Origin: an uncultured Eubacterium sp.
GTDB taxonomy: Bacteria > Bacillota > Clostridia > Lachnospirales > Lachnospiraceae
Reading direction: 5' to 3'
Assembly (NCBI GenBank): GCA_947385775.1
Contig: CANDMI010000043.1
Span: 1 to 33,447, forward strand
DNA length: 33,447 nt
Part shown: positions 14,796 through 23,037 of the stretch, one piece after another
Layout of the letters: the number at the start of each line of letters is the position of its first letter
Position numbering within the stretch: position 1 is the stretch's first letter
Made by a program: the position numbers and the translations under genes
The notes under the pieces: generated by a model
What the model was told of the DNA's origin: nothing
Seen by the model: the letters and a program-made list of their open reading frames with translations, nothing else
The model's database searches: none

Positions 14796-16580
14796 ATGAT
14801 GACAAAGAAGGCTTTGACAACAAAAAAAACTCTGATGTGCAGTATCCTGGCTGCCTTTTTATGCGGCATTTTCATTCTGGGATTTCGGACAGAGGCGAAG
14901 GCCGCTGGAAATTTTTACTTAAAGATTAACAAATCGACAAACGTCGTGACCGCTTATACGCTAAACGGCAAGCCGTACACCGCGTTTGTGTGCTCTACGG
15001 GGACGGCTACGCCGATCGGAACCTTTTACACCCCGGCGAAGCACCGCTGGTGGTTGCTGGACGGCCCAAGCTATGGGCAGTATTGCACGCAGATCACAGG
15101 AAACTTTTTGTTCCATTCGGTCTGGTATTACCAGCAGGACAGCACGACGCAGTCATACGTGCAGTACAACCTGCTTGGCTCTACCGCTTCCCATGGCTGC
15201 GTCAGGCTTACGACAGCCGCCGCGAAATGGATTTACGACAACTGCCCGTTGGGAACGAAAGTCATTATTTTTAACGGCACGTCCGCAGACGACCCGCTTG
15301 GCAAGCCGGCGTTTATCCGGGTGAGCAGCCCGTCTGGAATGGGCTGGGACCCGACTGATCCAAATCCGGAGAACCCTTACAGCACCAAAAATTCGACGCC
15401 GTCTATTTCGGTGGCGAGCAAGCGGGTAAAAGTGCAGTATAAATCAAAATTCAAGCCGGTGGAAATGACGATACGGGATTCTGCGGGCAATACGTTAAGC
15501 AGCGCATGGCTGCGCACGTCGGGGAGCGTGAATACAAACCAGATGGGAAGCTATCCGGTGACATATTCTTTGACGGATTCCTTTGGCAGGGACGCGTCTG
15601 TTACCGTAACCTACGAAGTGGGGGATGTGAGCAAGGCGACGATCACCGGGATAAAAGGGACTGCGGTAAAGGAATTTGGATCTTATACAAAGCTGCGCGC
15701 CGGGGTGAAGGCGAAAAACGCCTTTGGCACGGTTTTGACAGACCAGATCATCGTCAAGGTATGCAAGCCAGGCTCTAAAACCTATAAAAAAACCTCCGCC
15801 GAGCAGCTGACGTTAAACCAGACCGGCACCTATAAGATCATGTATTACCTGAAAAACCCGACGAACAAGCTTGTTACGAAAGAATACCGCAGGGTCATTG
15901 TCAAGGATACGAAAAAACCGGTGTTTACAAGCGAGGATAATTTTTCCGCAATCCGGTTAAAGGCGGGAACGAAATCCATTACTTATAAAAAGCTGCGCTC
16001 TGGCGTGACGGCGGCGCTGCGCTCCGGCAAAAAAATGACCTCTAAGATCAGCATTAAGGTGACAGACCAAAACGGAAGCATCAAAACCGTAAAACAGGAC
16101 GGCTCTTATAAATTAAAAGGGGCGGGGAATTATACCGTTACCTATTATTGCGCCAATACGTTAAAAAATCTAAAGACCGGGACTTACATGGTCGCGAAAA
16201 AGACAAGGAAACTGATCGTGGCAAAGCCGGAAGTGAAAAAAGCCACAACGAAGCTGATCGTTCCGGCGGATGAAACCGTAACGGTCTCCGGCGGCTCCAT
16301 ACAGCTGTTAAAGGATGTGGAGGCGCGCACTTCGATCCAGATGACGGACGGCACGAAGCGCCAGGAGACGGTAACGGAAGGAATCGAATATCGGATCACG
16401 TTCCAGCCGGACGAGTTTACTCCGGAAACGGAGGTTACGCCTTTGGACGACGTATTAGAGCTTACGCAGGCGGGCGTTTATAAGATCGTTTATTCCTATG
16501 CCGGTGAACATGGGAATACGGCGGAATATGTGCGCACCATTACGGTACAGGAGGAAATCGCGGTTCAACCGCCGCAATAG
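14796..16580 (+). CDS. L,D-transpeptidase (YkuD) with C-terminal Ig-like repeats, secreted
   Basis: I start at the ATG 14796 (another ATG follows directly), preceded by AGGGAGA. A longer frame from 14736 runs through the hairpin and lacks a signal. The 594-residue product has a lysine-rich N-terminus, a membrane/signal segment (12-30) and EAKAA cleavage near 37. The YkuD domain spans about 38-160, with the catalytic pattern HSVW...STASHGCVRL (Cys135). It cross-links peptidoglycan through 3-3 bonds or attaches proteins to it. From about 195 to the end are four or so beta-rich units ending in patterns such as GSYPVTYSLTDSFGRDASVTVTYEV and AGNYTVTYYC, typical of bacterial Ig-like wall-binding modules. 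It acts outside the membrane. Cotranscription with oadA is possible but unproven. Confidence 0.87.
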   Translation: MMTKKALTTKKTLMCSILAAFLCGIFILGFRTEAKAAGNFYLKINKSTNVVTAYTLNGKPYTAFVCSTGTATPIGTFYTPAKHRWWLLDGPSYGQYCTQITGNFLFHSVWYYQQDSTTQSYVQYNLLGSTASHGCVRLTTAAAKWIYDNCPLGTKVIIFNGTSADDPLGKPAFIRVSSPSGMGWDPTDPNPENPYSTKNSTPSISVASKRVKVQYKSKFKPVEMTIRDSAGNTLSSAWLRTSGSVNTNQMGSYPVTYSLTDSFGRDASVTVTYEVGDVSKATITGIKGTAVKEFGSYTKLRAGVKAKNAFGTVLTDQIIVKVCKPGSKTYKKTSAEQLTLNQTGTYKIMYYLKNPTNKLVTKEYRRVIVKDTKKPVFTSEDNFSAIRLKAGTKSITYKKLRSGVTAALRSGKKMTSKISIKVTDQNGSIKTVKQDGSYKLKGAGNYTVTYYCANTLKNLKTGTYMVAKKTRKLIVAKPEVKKATTKLIVPADETVTVSGGSIQLLKDVEARTSIQMTDGTKRQETVTEGIEYRITFQPDEFTPETEVTPLDDVLELTQAGVYKIVYSYAGEHGNTAEYVRTITVQEEIAVQPPQ

Positions 16581-16619
16581 GCATGCTTACTGTGGCTGCA
16601 AATAAGGATTGGCTTAGGG

Positions 16620-17546
16620 ATGAGTAATACAAATGACCTGAAAAACCGCATCAATGAGCGTTACAGTAAAATGAGCAAGGGGCAGAAGCTTTTAGCGAAT
16701 TACATTACGGATTATTATGACAAGGCTGTCTTTTTGACAGCCTCAAGGCTTGGCGATGTGGTGGGCGTAAGTGAATCCACCGTTGTGCGCTTTGCCGCGC
16801 AGCTTGGCTATAAGGGCTATCCCGATTTTCAGCGGGCGTTAGAAGAAATGGTGCGCCAAAAGCTGTCCTCGGTGGAGCGCATTAAGGAAGCTTCGGCAAA
16901 AACGAACCAGTCCGGGATCTTGGAATCGGTGCTTCTTTCGGATATCGAAAAGATCAAAGGGACGCTGCGTAAAATCGATCCAAACGCGTTTGCGCTGGCG
17001 GTGGACACGCTGCTTTGCGCAAGGCGCATTTATGTCATCGGCATTCGAAGCTGCGCGCCGCTTGCCAGCTTTCTTGCGTTTTATCTGAATTATATGTTTG
17101 AGGATGTGGCGCTGCTTTCCACAAACAGCTCCAGCGAGCTGTTTGAGCAGATGGTGCGGATCGGGAAAGAGGATGTGATTGTAGGCATTAGCTTTCCAAG
17201 ATATTCCATGCGCACGTTAAAGGCGTTGGAATTTGCCAACAACCGAAACGCCAAGGTGATCACCCTTACGGACAGCGTTCATTCCCCGATGAACCTGTAT
17301 TCCTCCTGTAATCTGATCGCGGAAAGCGACATGGTATCCATTGCAGATTCCCTGGTGGCTCCTCTTAGCGTGATCAATTCTCTGATCGTGGCATTATGCA
17401 TCCGCAAGCAGGATGAAGTGGCGAATACCTTTGAAGCGCTGGAAAAAATATGGGACGAATACCAGGTTTACGAAAATGACGAGATCGACTATATCGATGA
17501 CACGTTAAAAATGCACTATGCCAATATAGGAGAATTTGATGTCTGA
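16620..17546 (+). CDS. MurR/RpiR family transcriptional regulator
   Basis: The 308-residue protein has the family's two domains. An N-terminal RpiR helix-turn-helix occupies about 1-77 (KMSKGQKLLANYI, LGDVVGVSESTVVRFAAQLGYKGYPDFQRAL). A SIS sugar-phosphate-binding domain occupies about 125-260 (ARRIYVIGIRSCAPLASFLAFYL, GKEDVIVGISFPRYSMRTLKALEFA, AKVITLTDS). Such regulators sense phosphosugars and control sugar or cell-wall metabolism genes. No sugar genes are adjacent, so the target is unknown; the upstream transpeptidase is one guess. AAGGA at 16604-16608 serves the start. The gene overlaps the next by eight bases, indicating one transcript with the flavoprotein gene. Confidence 0.9.
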   Translation: MSNTNDLKNRINERYSKMSKGQKLLANYITDYYDKAVFLTASRLGDVVGVSESTVVRFAAQLGYKGYPDFQRALEEMVRQKLSSVERIKEASAKTNQSGILESVLLSDIEKIKGTLRKIDPNAFALAVDTLLCARRIYVIGIRSCAPLASFLAFYLNYMFEDVALLSTNSSSELFEQMVRIGKEDVIVGISFPRYSMRTLKALEFANNRNAKVITLTDSVHSPMNLYSSCNLIAESDMVSIADSLVAPLSVINSLIVALCIRKQDEVANTFEALEKIWDEYQVYENDEIDYIDDTLKMHYANIGEFDV

Positions 17547-18792
17547 ACAACTCATAGTCGTAGGCGGCGGCGCTGCCGGGATGATGGCGGCATACGCCGC
17601 CGCAAGCAACGGATGCAGCGTACTGTTATTAGAGCGCAACGAAAAGCTTGGGAAAAAGCTGTTTATAACCGGAAAGGGCAGATGCAACGTCACAAACGCC
17701 TGCGACCCCCAGGATTTTTTTTCGTATATTACCGGAAACGCGAAATTTTTATACAGCGCGTTTTACGCCTTTGACAATTCCGCCGTCATGGATTTTTTTG
17801 AAGCTCAGGGGATAAAGCTTGTAACGGAGCGGGGAATGCGCGTGTTTCCATCTTCCGGGCATTCCTCTGACATTATACGGGGCTTAAAAAATGCGCTGGA
17901 GCGCGAAAACGTAAAAATCCGGCTGCATACGAGAGTGCAAAAAATCCAAAAAGAGCCGGACGGTTCTTTCCGGCTTTTGGATGCGTCGGGGCAGGCGTAT
18001 CATGCCGCAAAAGTAATCCTTGCCACCGGCGGCATGTCTTATCCGGCCACCGGTTCCACCGGGGACGGCTATGGGTTCGCGAAAGCTTTTGGGCATCCAG
18101 TATCGAAAACGCGCCCCGGGCTTTCGGCTATGGTCGCGGCGGAAGCTTATATCCATAAAATGCAGGGGCTTTCGTTAAAAAATGTGCGCGCGCGTATTTT
18201 CGATGGGAAAAAGCTTTTATACGATGATTTTGGAGAAATGCTGTTTACCCATTTTGGAGTCAGCGGCCCATTAATGCTTCGCGCCAGCAGCATTGTAGGA
18301 GACAGGCTGTTCGATACGGGCGCGACGCTGCAATTAAATATAGATCTAAAGCCCGCGCTTAGCAACGAGCAGCTTGATAAGCGGATTTTGCGTGATTTTG
18401 AGGAAAATCATAACAAACAGTTTAAAAATGTATTAAACCGCCTTTTGCCGTCAAAACTAATCCCGGCAGTTATTTTTGTAAGCGGGATCTTGCCGGAGCG
18501 TCCGGTAAATGAGATTTCAAAAGAGCAGCGTATGCAGCTAATAAAGACGCTCAAATGCTTTCCGGCCACGTTGACCGGACTTCGGGATTTCACAGAGGCC
18601 ATTATTACAAGGGGCGGAGTCGGTATCAAACAGGTGAACCCGTCCACGATGGAATCTAAGCTTTTGCCTGGGCTTTATTTTGCCGGAGAGCTTTTGGACG
18701 TGGATGCCCTAACAGGCGGGTTTAATTTACAGATTGCCTGGTCTATGGGCTACCTTGCCGGATTAAGCGCAGCGGAGGCGGGGCTTTTTTAG
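17539..18792 (+). CDS. NAD(P)/FAD-dependent oxidoreductase, HI0933/BaiN-like
   Basis: The 417-residue flavoprotein starts at the ATG 17539, inside the end of the regulator gene and behind AGGAGA. It opens with the FAD-binding VVGGGAAGMMAAYAAA (7-22) and the HI0933-family stretch KLGKKLFITGKGRCNVTNA. ATGGMSYPATGSTGDGYG and GVGIKQVNPSTMESKLLPGLYFAGELLDVDALTGGFNLQIAWSMG-type segments complete the family pattern. The family includes BaiN, reported in bile-acid dehydroxylation, but most members are uncharacterised, and the position next to cmk and ispH is common in Clostridia. I would not infer bile-acid activity here. It is cytoplasmic; no signal or membrane span. Confidence 0.88.
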   Translation: MSEQLIVVGGGAAGMMAAYAAASNGCSVLLLERNEKLGKKLFITGKGRCNVTNACDPQDFFSYITGNAKFLYSAFYAFDNSAVMDFFEAQGIKLVTERGMRVFPSSGHSSDIIRGLKNALERENVKIRLHTRVQKIQKEPDGSFRLLDASGQAYHAAKVILATGGMSYPATGSTGDGYGFAKAFGHPVSKTRPGLSAMVAAEAYIHKMQGLSLKNVRARIFDGKKLLYDDFGEMLFTHFGVSGPLMLRASSIVGDRLFDTGATLQLNIDLKPALSNEQLDKRILRDFEENHNKQFKNVLNRLLPSKLIPAVIFVSGILPERPVNEISKEQRMQLIKTLKCFPATLTGLRDFTEAIITRGGVGIKQVNPSTMESKLLPGLYFAGELLDVDALTGGFNLQIAWSMGYLAGLSAAEAGLF

Positions 18793-18831
18793 GAAAATAG
18801 TTTCCTTAGAAAATAGTTGGAGGAAAAAGCA

Positions 18832-19512
18832 TTGAGCATCAATATCGCAATTGACGGCCCGGCAGGGGCGGGAAAAAGCACCATTGCAAAAAAGCTGTCA
18901 AAAGAGTTATCCTATATTTATGTGGATACCGGGGCAATGTACCGCGCGATGGCGTTATTCTGCATCCGTGAGGGCGCGGATATCGATGACGGGCAGGCGG
19001 TGTCTGACCTGTGCCAGAAAGCGGATGTGAAAATTGAATATCGTAGCGGCATACAGCGCATACTTTTAAATGGAGAAGATGTGGGCGATAAGATCCGCAC
19101 CGAGGAGGTCGGAAATATCACCTCTAAGATCAGCGCATATCAAAAGGTACGGGAAAAGCTGACCGCGTTACAGCAAAAGCTGGCCAGGGAAAACGATGTG
19201 GTAATGGACGGCAGGGACATCGGCACCTGCGTGCTGCCAAACGCCCAGGTAAAAATCTATCTGACCGCCAGCGTAGAAGCAAGGGCGAAAAGGCGGTATG
19301 ACGAGCTGAAAAATAAAGGCGAACAAGTAAGTCTTGAGCAGATCGAGGCGGATATCAAAGAGCGCGATTTCCGGGATATGCATAGAGACGTGGCGCCGCT
19401 TGTTAAGGCGGAGGATGCGGCATTAATCGATTCCTCGGATATGGGGATTTCGGAAGTGGTTACGGAAATCCTTGTGCTTTTAAAAAAAAAGGGATTTGTA
19501 AAAAAGGCGTAA
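18832..19512 (+). CDS. cmk: Cytidylate kinase
   Basis: CMP/dCMP kinase phosphorylates CMP and dCMP with ATP in pyrimidine nucleotide recycling. The protein starts at a TTG (18832) eight bases after GGAGG; translation is SINIAIDGPAGAGKSTIAKKLS, with the P-loop GPAGAGKST near residue 9. VDTGAMYRAMALF, MDGRDIGTCVLPNA and the YDELKNKG...I..RD lid region identify Cmk over other NMP kinases. At 226 residues it has normal length. The end, VLLKKKGFVKKA, is encoded over a run of nine A, and the stop TAA (19510-19512) overlaps the first codons of the ispH reading frame (see the slippery-site entry). Confidence 0.95.
   Translation: MSINIAIDGPAGAGKSTIAKKLSKELSYIYVDTGAMYRAMALFCIREGADIDDGQAVSDLCQKADVKIEYRSGIQRILLNGEDVGDKIRTEEVGNITSKISAYQKVREKLTALQQKLARENDVVMDGRDIGTCVLPNAQVKIYLTASVEARAKRRYDELKNKGEQVSLEQIEADIKERDFRDMHRDVAPLVKAEDAALIDSSDMGISEVVTEILVLLKKKGFVKKA
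19482..19493 (+). promoter_or_regulatory. Possible -1 frameshift site joining cmk to ispH
   Basis: Nine A followed by GGG (19482-19493) contains the heptamer A-AAA-AAG in the cmk frame. A -1 slip would carry ribosomes from cmk into the ispH frame, which is open from 19407 onward. No ATG, GTG, TTG or CTG exists in that frame before 19545. The slip is an inference; a homopolymer sequencing error or a mutated start are alternatives. Confidence 0.35.
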
Positions 19513-20402
19513 CCGTCGCAAGGAACGCGGGATTTTGCTTTGGCGTGAAACGGGCGGTTAATAAAGTCTATGAACAGGCCGATATAAAACAAGGGCCTGT
19601 TTATACCTACGGCCCGATCATCCACAACGAGGAAGTCGTAAAGGACTTAGCGGAAAAAGGCGTTGTGGCTATGGATTTGGACAGCCTTTTGCGGATAGCG
19701 GACGAAAAACCGGGCAGAGCAGAACTGTCTTCCCCTGCTTGTAAAGGCACGGTGGTCATCCGCTCCCATGGCGTGCCAAAGGAAGTTTATACAAAGCTTA
19801 CTAAGGCCGGATTTGAAATTGAAGACGCCACCTGTCCTTTTGTTTTGAAAATCCATCAGATCGTGGAGGAATTTTCAAAAGAAGGGTATCACATTGTGAT
19901 CATCGGCAACAGCGCGCATCCGGAGGTGGAAGGGATCAGGGGCTGGTGCGAGCCGGATCGGATAACAGTCGTAGGCGGGATGAAAGATGCGAGAGAATTT
20001 GCCGAAATTCCAAGGGAAAAGGTATGCATCGTATCACAAACGACTTTTAATTACAAGAAATTTCAAGAACTAGTTGAAATTATCCGTAAAAAAGGTTATA
20101 TTAATGATATACGCGTATTAAATACAATTTGCAATGCGACGCAGGAGCGACAGACCGAAGCGGAAAACCTAGCGAGAGTATCAGACGCGATGGTGGTCAT
20201 CGGAGGAAAGAGCAGCTCCAATACGCAGAAGCTGTATGAGATATGCAAAGAGAAATGTAAAAATACTTACTATATACAAACGATTGCAGATCTGGATTTA
20301 ACACAGATAGGGCACATTGATAACGTAGGTATTACTGCAGGGGCTTCCACCCCAAAGAATATTATTGAGGAGGTTCAAAAGTATGTCAGAACAAAGCTTT
20401 GA
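19509..20402 (+). CDS. ispH: 4-hydroxy-3-methylbut-2-enyl diphosphate reductase, start codon not canonical
   Basis: IspH makes IPP and DMAPP in the last step of the MEP isoprenoid pathway, using a [4Fe-4S] cluster. All three cluster cysteines are visible: AGFCFGVKRAV (first Cys near residue 10), DATCPFV and TICNATQERQ. RSHGVPKE, IIGNSAHPEVEG and SQTTFN are also conserved. The only ordinary start, GTG at 19545, lies after the first cysteine and cannot be right. I place the nominal start at GTA 19509 (GTA-ACC-GTC), where a single G would give GTG overlapping a cmk TGA stop. Alternatively the protein is made by -1 frameshifting from cmk. The 3' end overlaps rpsA by 20 bases; the two are separate here although fused in some Clostridia. 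Confidence 0.8.
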   Translation, partial: VTVARNAGFCFGVKRAVNKVYEQADIKQGPVYTYGPIIHNEEVVKDLAEKGVVAMDLDSLLRIADEKPGRAELSSPACKGTVVIRSHGVPKEVYTKLTKAGFEIEDATCPFVLKIHQIVEEFSKEGYHIVIIGNSAHPEVEGIRGWCEPDRITVVGGMKDAREFAEIPREKVCIVSQTTFNYKKFQELVEIIRKKGYINDIRVLNTICNATQERQTEAENLARVSDAMVVIGGKSSSNTQKLYEICKEKCKNTYYIQTIADLDLTQIGHIDNVGITAGASTPKNIIEEVQKYVRTKL

Positions 20403-21495
20403 ACAAATGTTAGAAGAATCTTTTAAAACAATAAGAAACGGGGAGGTTGTTGAAGGTACTGTTATCGATGTGAAGCCAGATGAAATCGTACTGAATATCG
20501 GATACAAGTCAGATGGTATTATTACTCGTAATGAATACACCAATGAATCCAACGTTGATCTAACTACTTTAGTTGAAGTAGGAAGCGCTATGGAAGCGAA
20601 AGTTTTAAAAGTAAATGATGGTGATGGACAGGTTCTTTTAACTTACAAACGGCTTGCGGCGGAAAAAGGCAACAAGCGTCTGGAAGAAGCATTTGAGAAC
20701 CAGGAGGTACTGAAGGCAAAAGTTGTGCAGGTATTAAACGGCGGTTTAATCGTTGTAGTGGATGAAGCGAGAGTCTTTATCCCGTCCAGCCTCGTATCGG
20801 ACGTTTATGAGAAAGATTTGACGAAATACGATGGCCAGGAGATTGAGTTTGTCATCACAGAGTTTAACCCGAGAAGAAGAAGGATTATCGGCGACCGGAA
20901 ACAACTTCTGCTTGCGAAAAAGGAAGAGCTTCGCAAAGCGCTCTTTGAAAAAATTAAGATCGGTGACATTATAGAAGGCACCGTAAAAAATGTAACTGAT
21001 TTTGGCGCGTTTATCGACTTAGGTGGCGCAGACGGGCTGCTTCATATTTCAGAGATGTCTTGGGGCCGTGTAGAAAGCCCGAAGAAGGCATTTAAGGTAG
21101 GGGAGGTCGTAAGGGTATTTATCAAAGATATCCGCGACACCAAGATTGCGTTAAGCAGAAAGTTCCCGGAGGACAACCCGTGGAACGACGCGGCGGATAA
21201 ATTTGGCGTGGGCACGATCATTAAAGGAAAGGTTGCGCGCATGACGGACTTTGGCGCATTTGTGGAATTGGCGCCGGGCATTGACGCATTGCTGCATGTA
21301 TCGCAGATTTCCAGGGAGCATATTGAAAAGCCGTCCGACGTATTAAAGGCAGGCCAGGAGATTGAGGCTAAGATTGTAGACTTTAACGAAGCGGATAAAA
21401 AGATCAGCTTAAGCATGAAAGCTTTGATCACAGATGATAATTCTGCAAAGCCGGAGGAAGATACGCCGGCGCAGGCAGAATCGGAAAATGAATAA
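20383..21495 (+). CDS. rpsA: 30S ribosomal protein S1-like protein
   Basis: The 370-residue protein carries four S1 RNA-binding domains at roughly 17-85, 103-170, 189-257 and 274-343. Typical cores are GEVVEGTVIDVKPDEIVLNIGYKSDGII, GDIIEGTVKNVTDFGAFIDLGGADGLLHISEMSW and GTIIKGKVARMTDFGAFVELAPGIDALLHVSQIS. Four-domain S1 is usual in Firmicutes; E. coli S1 has six. It ends in an acidic Glu/Ala-rich tail. GAGGAGG at 20366-20372 places the ATG at 20383, within the last codons of ispH. It binds mRNA and helps translation initiation, or acts as a general RNA-binding protein. A hairpin follows the stop. Confidence 0.93.
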   Translation: MSEQSFEQMLEESFKTIRNGEVVEGTVIDVKPDEIVLNIGYKSDGIITRNEYTNESNVDLTTLVEVGSAMEAKVLKVNDGDGQVLLTYKRLAAEKGNKRLEEAFENQEVLKAKVVQVLNGGLIVVVDEARVFIPSSLVSDVYEKDLTKYDGQEIEFVITEFNPRRRRIIGDRKQLLLAKKEELRKALFEKIKIGDIIEGTVKNVTDFGAFIDLGGADGLLHISEMSWGRVESPKKAFKVGEVVRVFIKDIRDTKIALSRKFPEDNPWNDAADKFGVGTIIKGKVARMTDFGAFVELAPGIDALLHVSQISREHIEKPSDVLKAGQEIEAKIVDFNEADKKISLSMKALITDDNSAKPEEDTPAQAESENE

Positions 21496-21516
21496 ATCCA
21501 ATCTTTAAGCCGGATG

Positions 21517-21565
21517 CCCAAAGCAGCATATAGACAGCCTTGCTGTTTGTATGCTGCTTTTTGGG
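21517..21565 (+). terminator. Hairpin after rpsA
   Basis: CCCAAAGCAGCATA (21517-21530) pairs with TATGCTGCTTTTTGGG (21550-21565), and the loop has a further ACAGC/GCTGT stem. It lies 22 bases after the rpsA stop and before the cheR ribosome site. The T-run is inside the stem, so its strength as an intrinsic terminator is uncertain. Confidence 0.6.
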
Positions 21566-21597
21566 TTAAAAAATACTATAATAGGAGTTGTATGGCT

Positions 21598-22374
21598 ATG
21601 GACAATTATGAAAAATTTAAAAAGGACGTATTGTCATTAACAAAGATTGACTTAAACAGCTACAAAGAAAAACAAATGAGGCGCAGGATTGACACGCTGA
21701 TCCGTAAGACCAACGCGAAAACCTATGATGAATACGTGGCGCTGTTAAAAAAGGATAAGGACATATTTGAAGCGTTTATCAACTTTTTAACGATCAATGT
21801 GTCTGAATTTTTCCGTAATCCTGACCAATGGCAGATATTGGATAAAAAGATCATTCCGGAGCTGATCGGGAAATTCGGCAAAAACTTAAAAATCTGGAGC
21901 GCGGCCTGCTCTACCGGAGACGAGCCGTATTCCCTTGTTATGGCATTGTCCAAGCATATCCCGTTAAACCAGATCCGTATTCTTGCTACGGACATTGACA
22001 AGCAGGTGTTGGAAAAAGCGAGGGTAGGGCTTTACAACGCCAAAAGCATTGCCAACGTACCGGAGGAATTTAAAAAGAAGTATTTTACGAAAATCGGCGC
22101 GTCTTACCAGATTTCTGACGACATAAAAAAACGTGTGGAATTTAAGGAACATAATTTACTGCGGGATACTTATCCGACAGGCTGTGATATGATCGTCTGC
22201 CGCAATGTGGTTATTTATTTTACGGATGATGCAAAGCAGGAGATTTATATTAAGTTTAATAAGGCGCTGAAGGATAAGGGGATTTTGTTTATTGGGAGTA
22301 CGGAGCAGATTATGAATTATAAGGAGTTGAATTATGAACGTTCGTCGTCGTTTTTCTTTATAAAGGGCGTGTAG
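21598..22374 (+). CDS. cheR: CheR-type chemotaxis protein methyltransferase
   Basis: CheR adds methyl groups from S-adenosylmethionine to glutamates of chemoreceptors. I use the ATG 21598 (ten bases after AGGAG); 21592 is four bases from it and less likely. The 258-residue product has the helical N-terminal domain (YEKFKKDVLSLTKIDLNSYK, KQMRRRIDTLI), the SEFFRNPDQW segment and the SAM-binding WSAACSTGDEPYSLVMAL (near 98-115). It continues with ILATDIDKQVLEKA, IVCRNVVIYF and FIGSTEQI. No chemoreceptor, CheA or flagellar gene is in the window, so it is an isolated copy. Many Lachnospiraceae carry such a gene outside the main chemotaxis operon. Confidence 0.9.
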   Translation: MDNYEKFKKDVLSLTKIDLNSYKEKQMRRRIDTLIRKTNAKTYDEYVALLKKDKDIFEAFINFLTINVSEFFRNPDQWQILDKKIIPELIGKFGKNLKIWSAACSTGDEPYSLVMALSKHIPLNQIRILATDIDKQVLEKARVGLYNAKSIANVPEEFKKKYFTKIGASYQISDDIKKRVEFKEHNLLRDTYPTGCDMIVCRNVVIYFTDDAKQEIYIKFNKALKDKGILFIGSTEQIMNYKELNYERSSSFFFIKGV

Positions 22375-22431
22375 TTCAATGATAAATAATAAAGCGTTAG
22401 CGGGCAAAATAATGGGATTTTTTTTGTTGTT

Positions 22432-22670
22432 CGGACGCTGGAAACAGGCAGCAGGTCCGTCTGGATGTTCCGGCTTTAGGATGTAAGAAGTTCTAGGCAT
22501 TCTGCGCAGGGGTTTCGTATCGGACGGACCGGGATTGCACCGCCATCCATGGCGGCAATCCCTTTTTCGGGCATCCTTGCCCGAAAATCCTGTATGGAAA
22601 GCAGAATGCAAGAACTTCTAACATCTCTACACAGTCACATCCAGACGGGCCTGCTGCCTGTTTCCGGCTG
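22432..22670. repeat. Palindromic repeat family P1, copy 2 (inverted relative to copy 3)
   Basis: About 239 bases fold on themselves: GGAAACAGGCAGCAGG near the left end pairs perfectly with CCTGCTGCCTGTTTCC near the right end. The pairing continues through GTCTGGATG/CATCCAGAC and AGAAGTTCT/AGAACTTCT. Two inner hairpins are GGATTGC...GCAATCC around GGCGG and TTTTCGGGC/GCCCGAAAA. The sequence is the reverse complement of the element at 22777. No open frame explains it. Confidence 0.88.
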
Positions 22671-22776
22671 TTTTTCAAAAGCTTTTCGTTATTTTTTCCC
22701 ATCTTGAACTAGTTTTTAATTCATATAGCAAATGTAGTATATGCAGGCAGTTTTGAAACACTTAAATTTTCGATAA

Positions 22777-23017
22777 CCAGCGGAAGCAAGCGGGGGACTG
22801 TTCGGATGGTGACATGCGCAGGGATGTTAGAAGCGCTTGCATTCTGTTTTCAACAGGATTTTCGGGCAGGGACGCCCGAAAAAGGGGACTGCGCCATGGA
22901 TGGCGGTCAGTCCCCGGTCCGTCCGGTATCGGTAAATTATAAACAGAATGCTTAGAGCTTCTTACATCCCGAAGCCGGAACATCCGGACAGGCCCCCGTT
23001 TGCTTCCAGCGTCCGGG
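22777..23017. repeat. Palindromic repeat family P1, copy 3
   Basis: GGAAGCAAGCGGGGG pairs with CCCCCGTTTGCTTCC (one G-T), and the stem continues through GGATGTTAGAAGCGC...TGCATTCTG against CAGAATGCTTAGAGCTTCTTACATCC. Inner hairpins are TTTTCGGGC/GCCCGAAAA (22859-22882) and GGGGACTG/CAGTCCCC (22884-22915). Many stem bases differ from copy 2 yet remain paired. The right half equals the start of the window (1-112). The 106 bases between copies 2 and 3 hold nothing I recognise. Confidence 0.88.
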
Positions 23018-23037
23018 TAGCCCAAAACAAAGCAACA

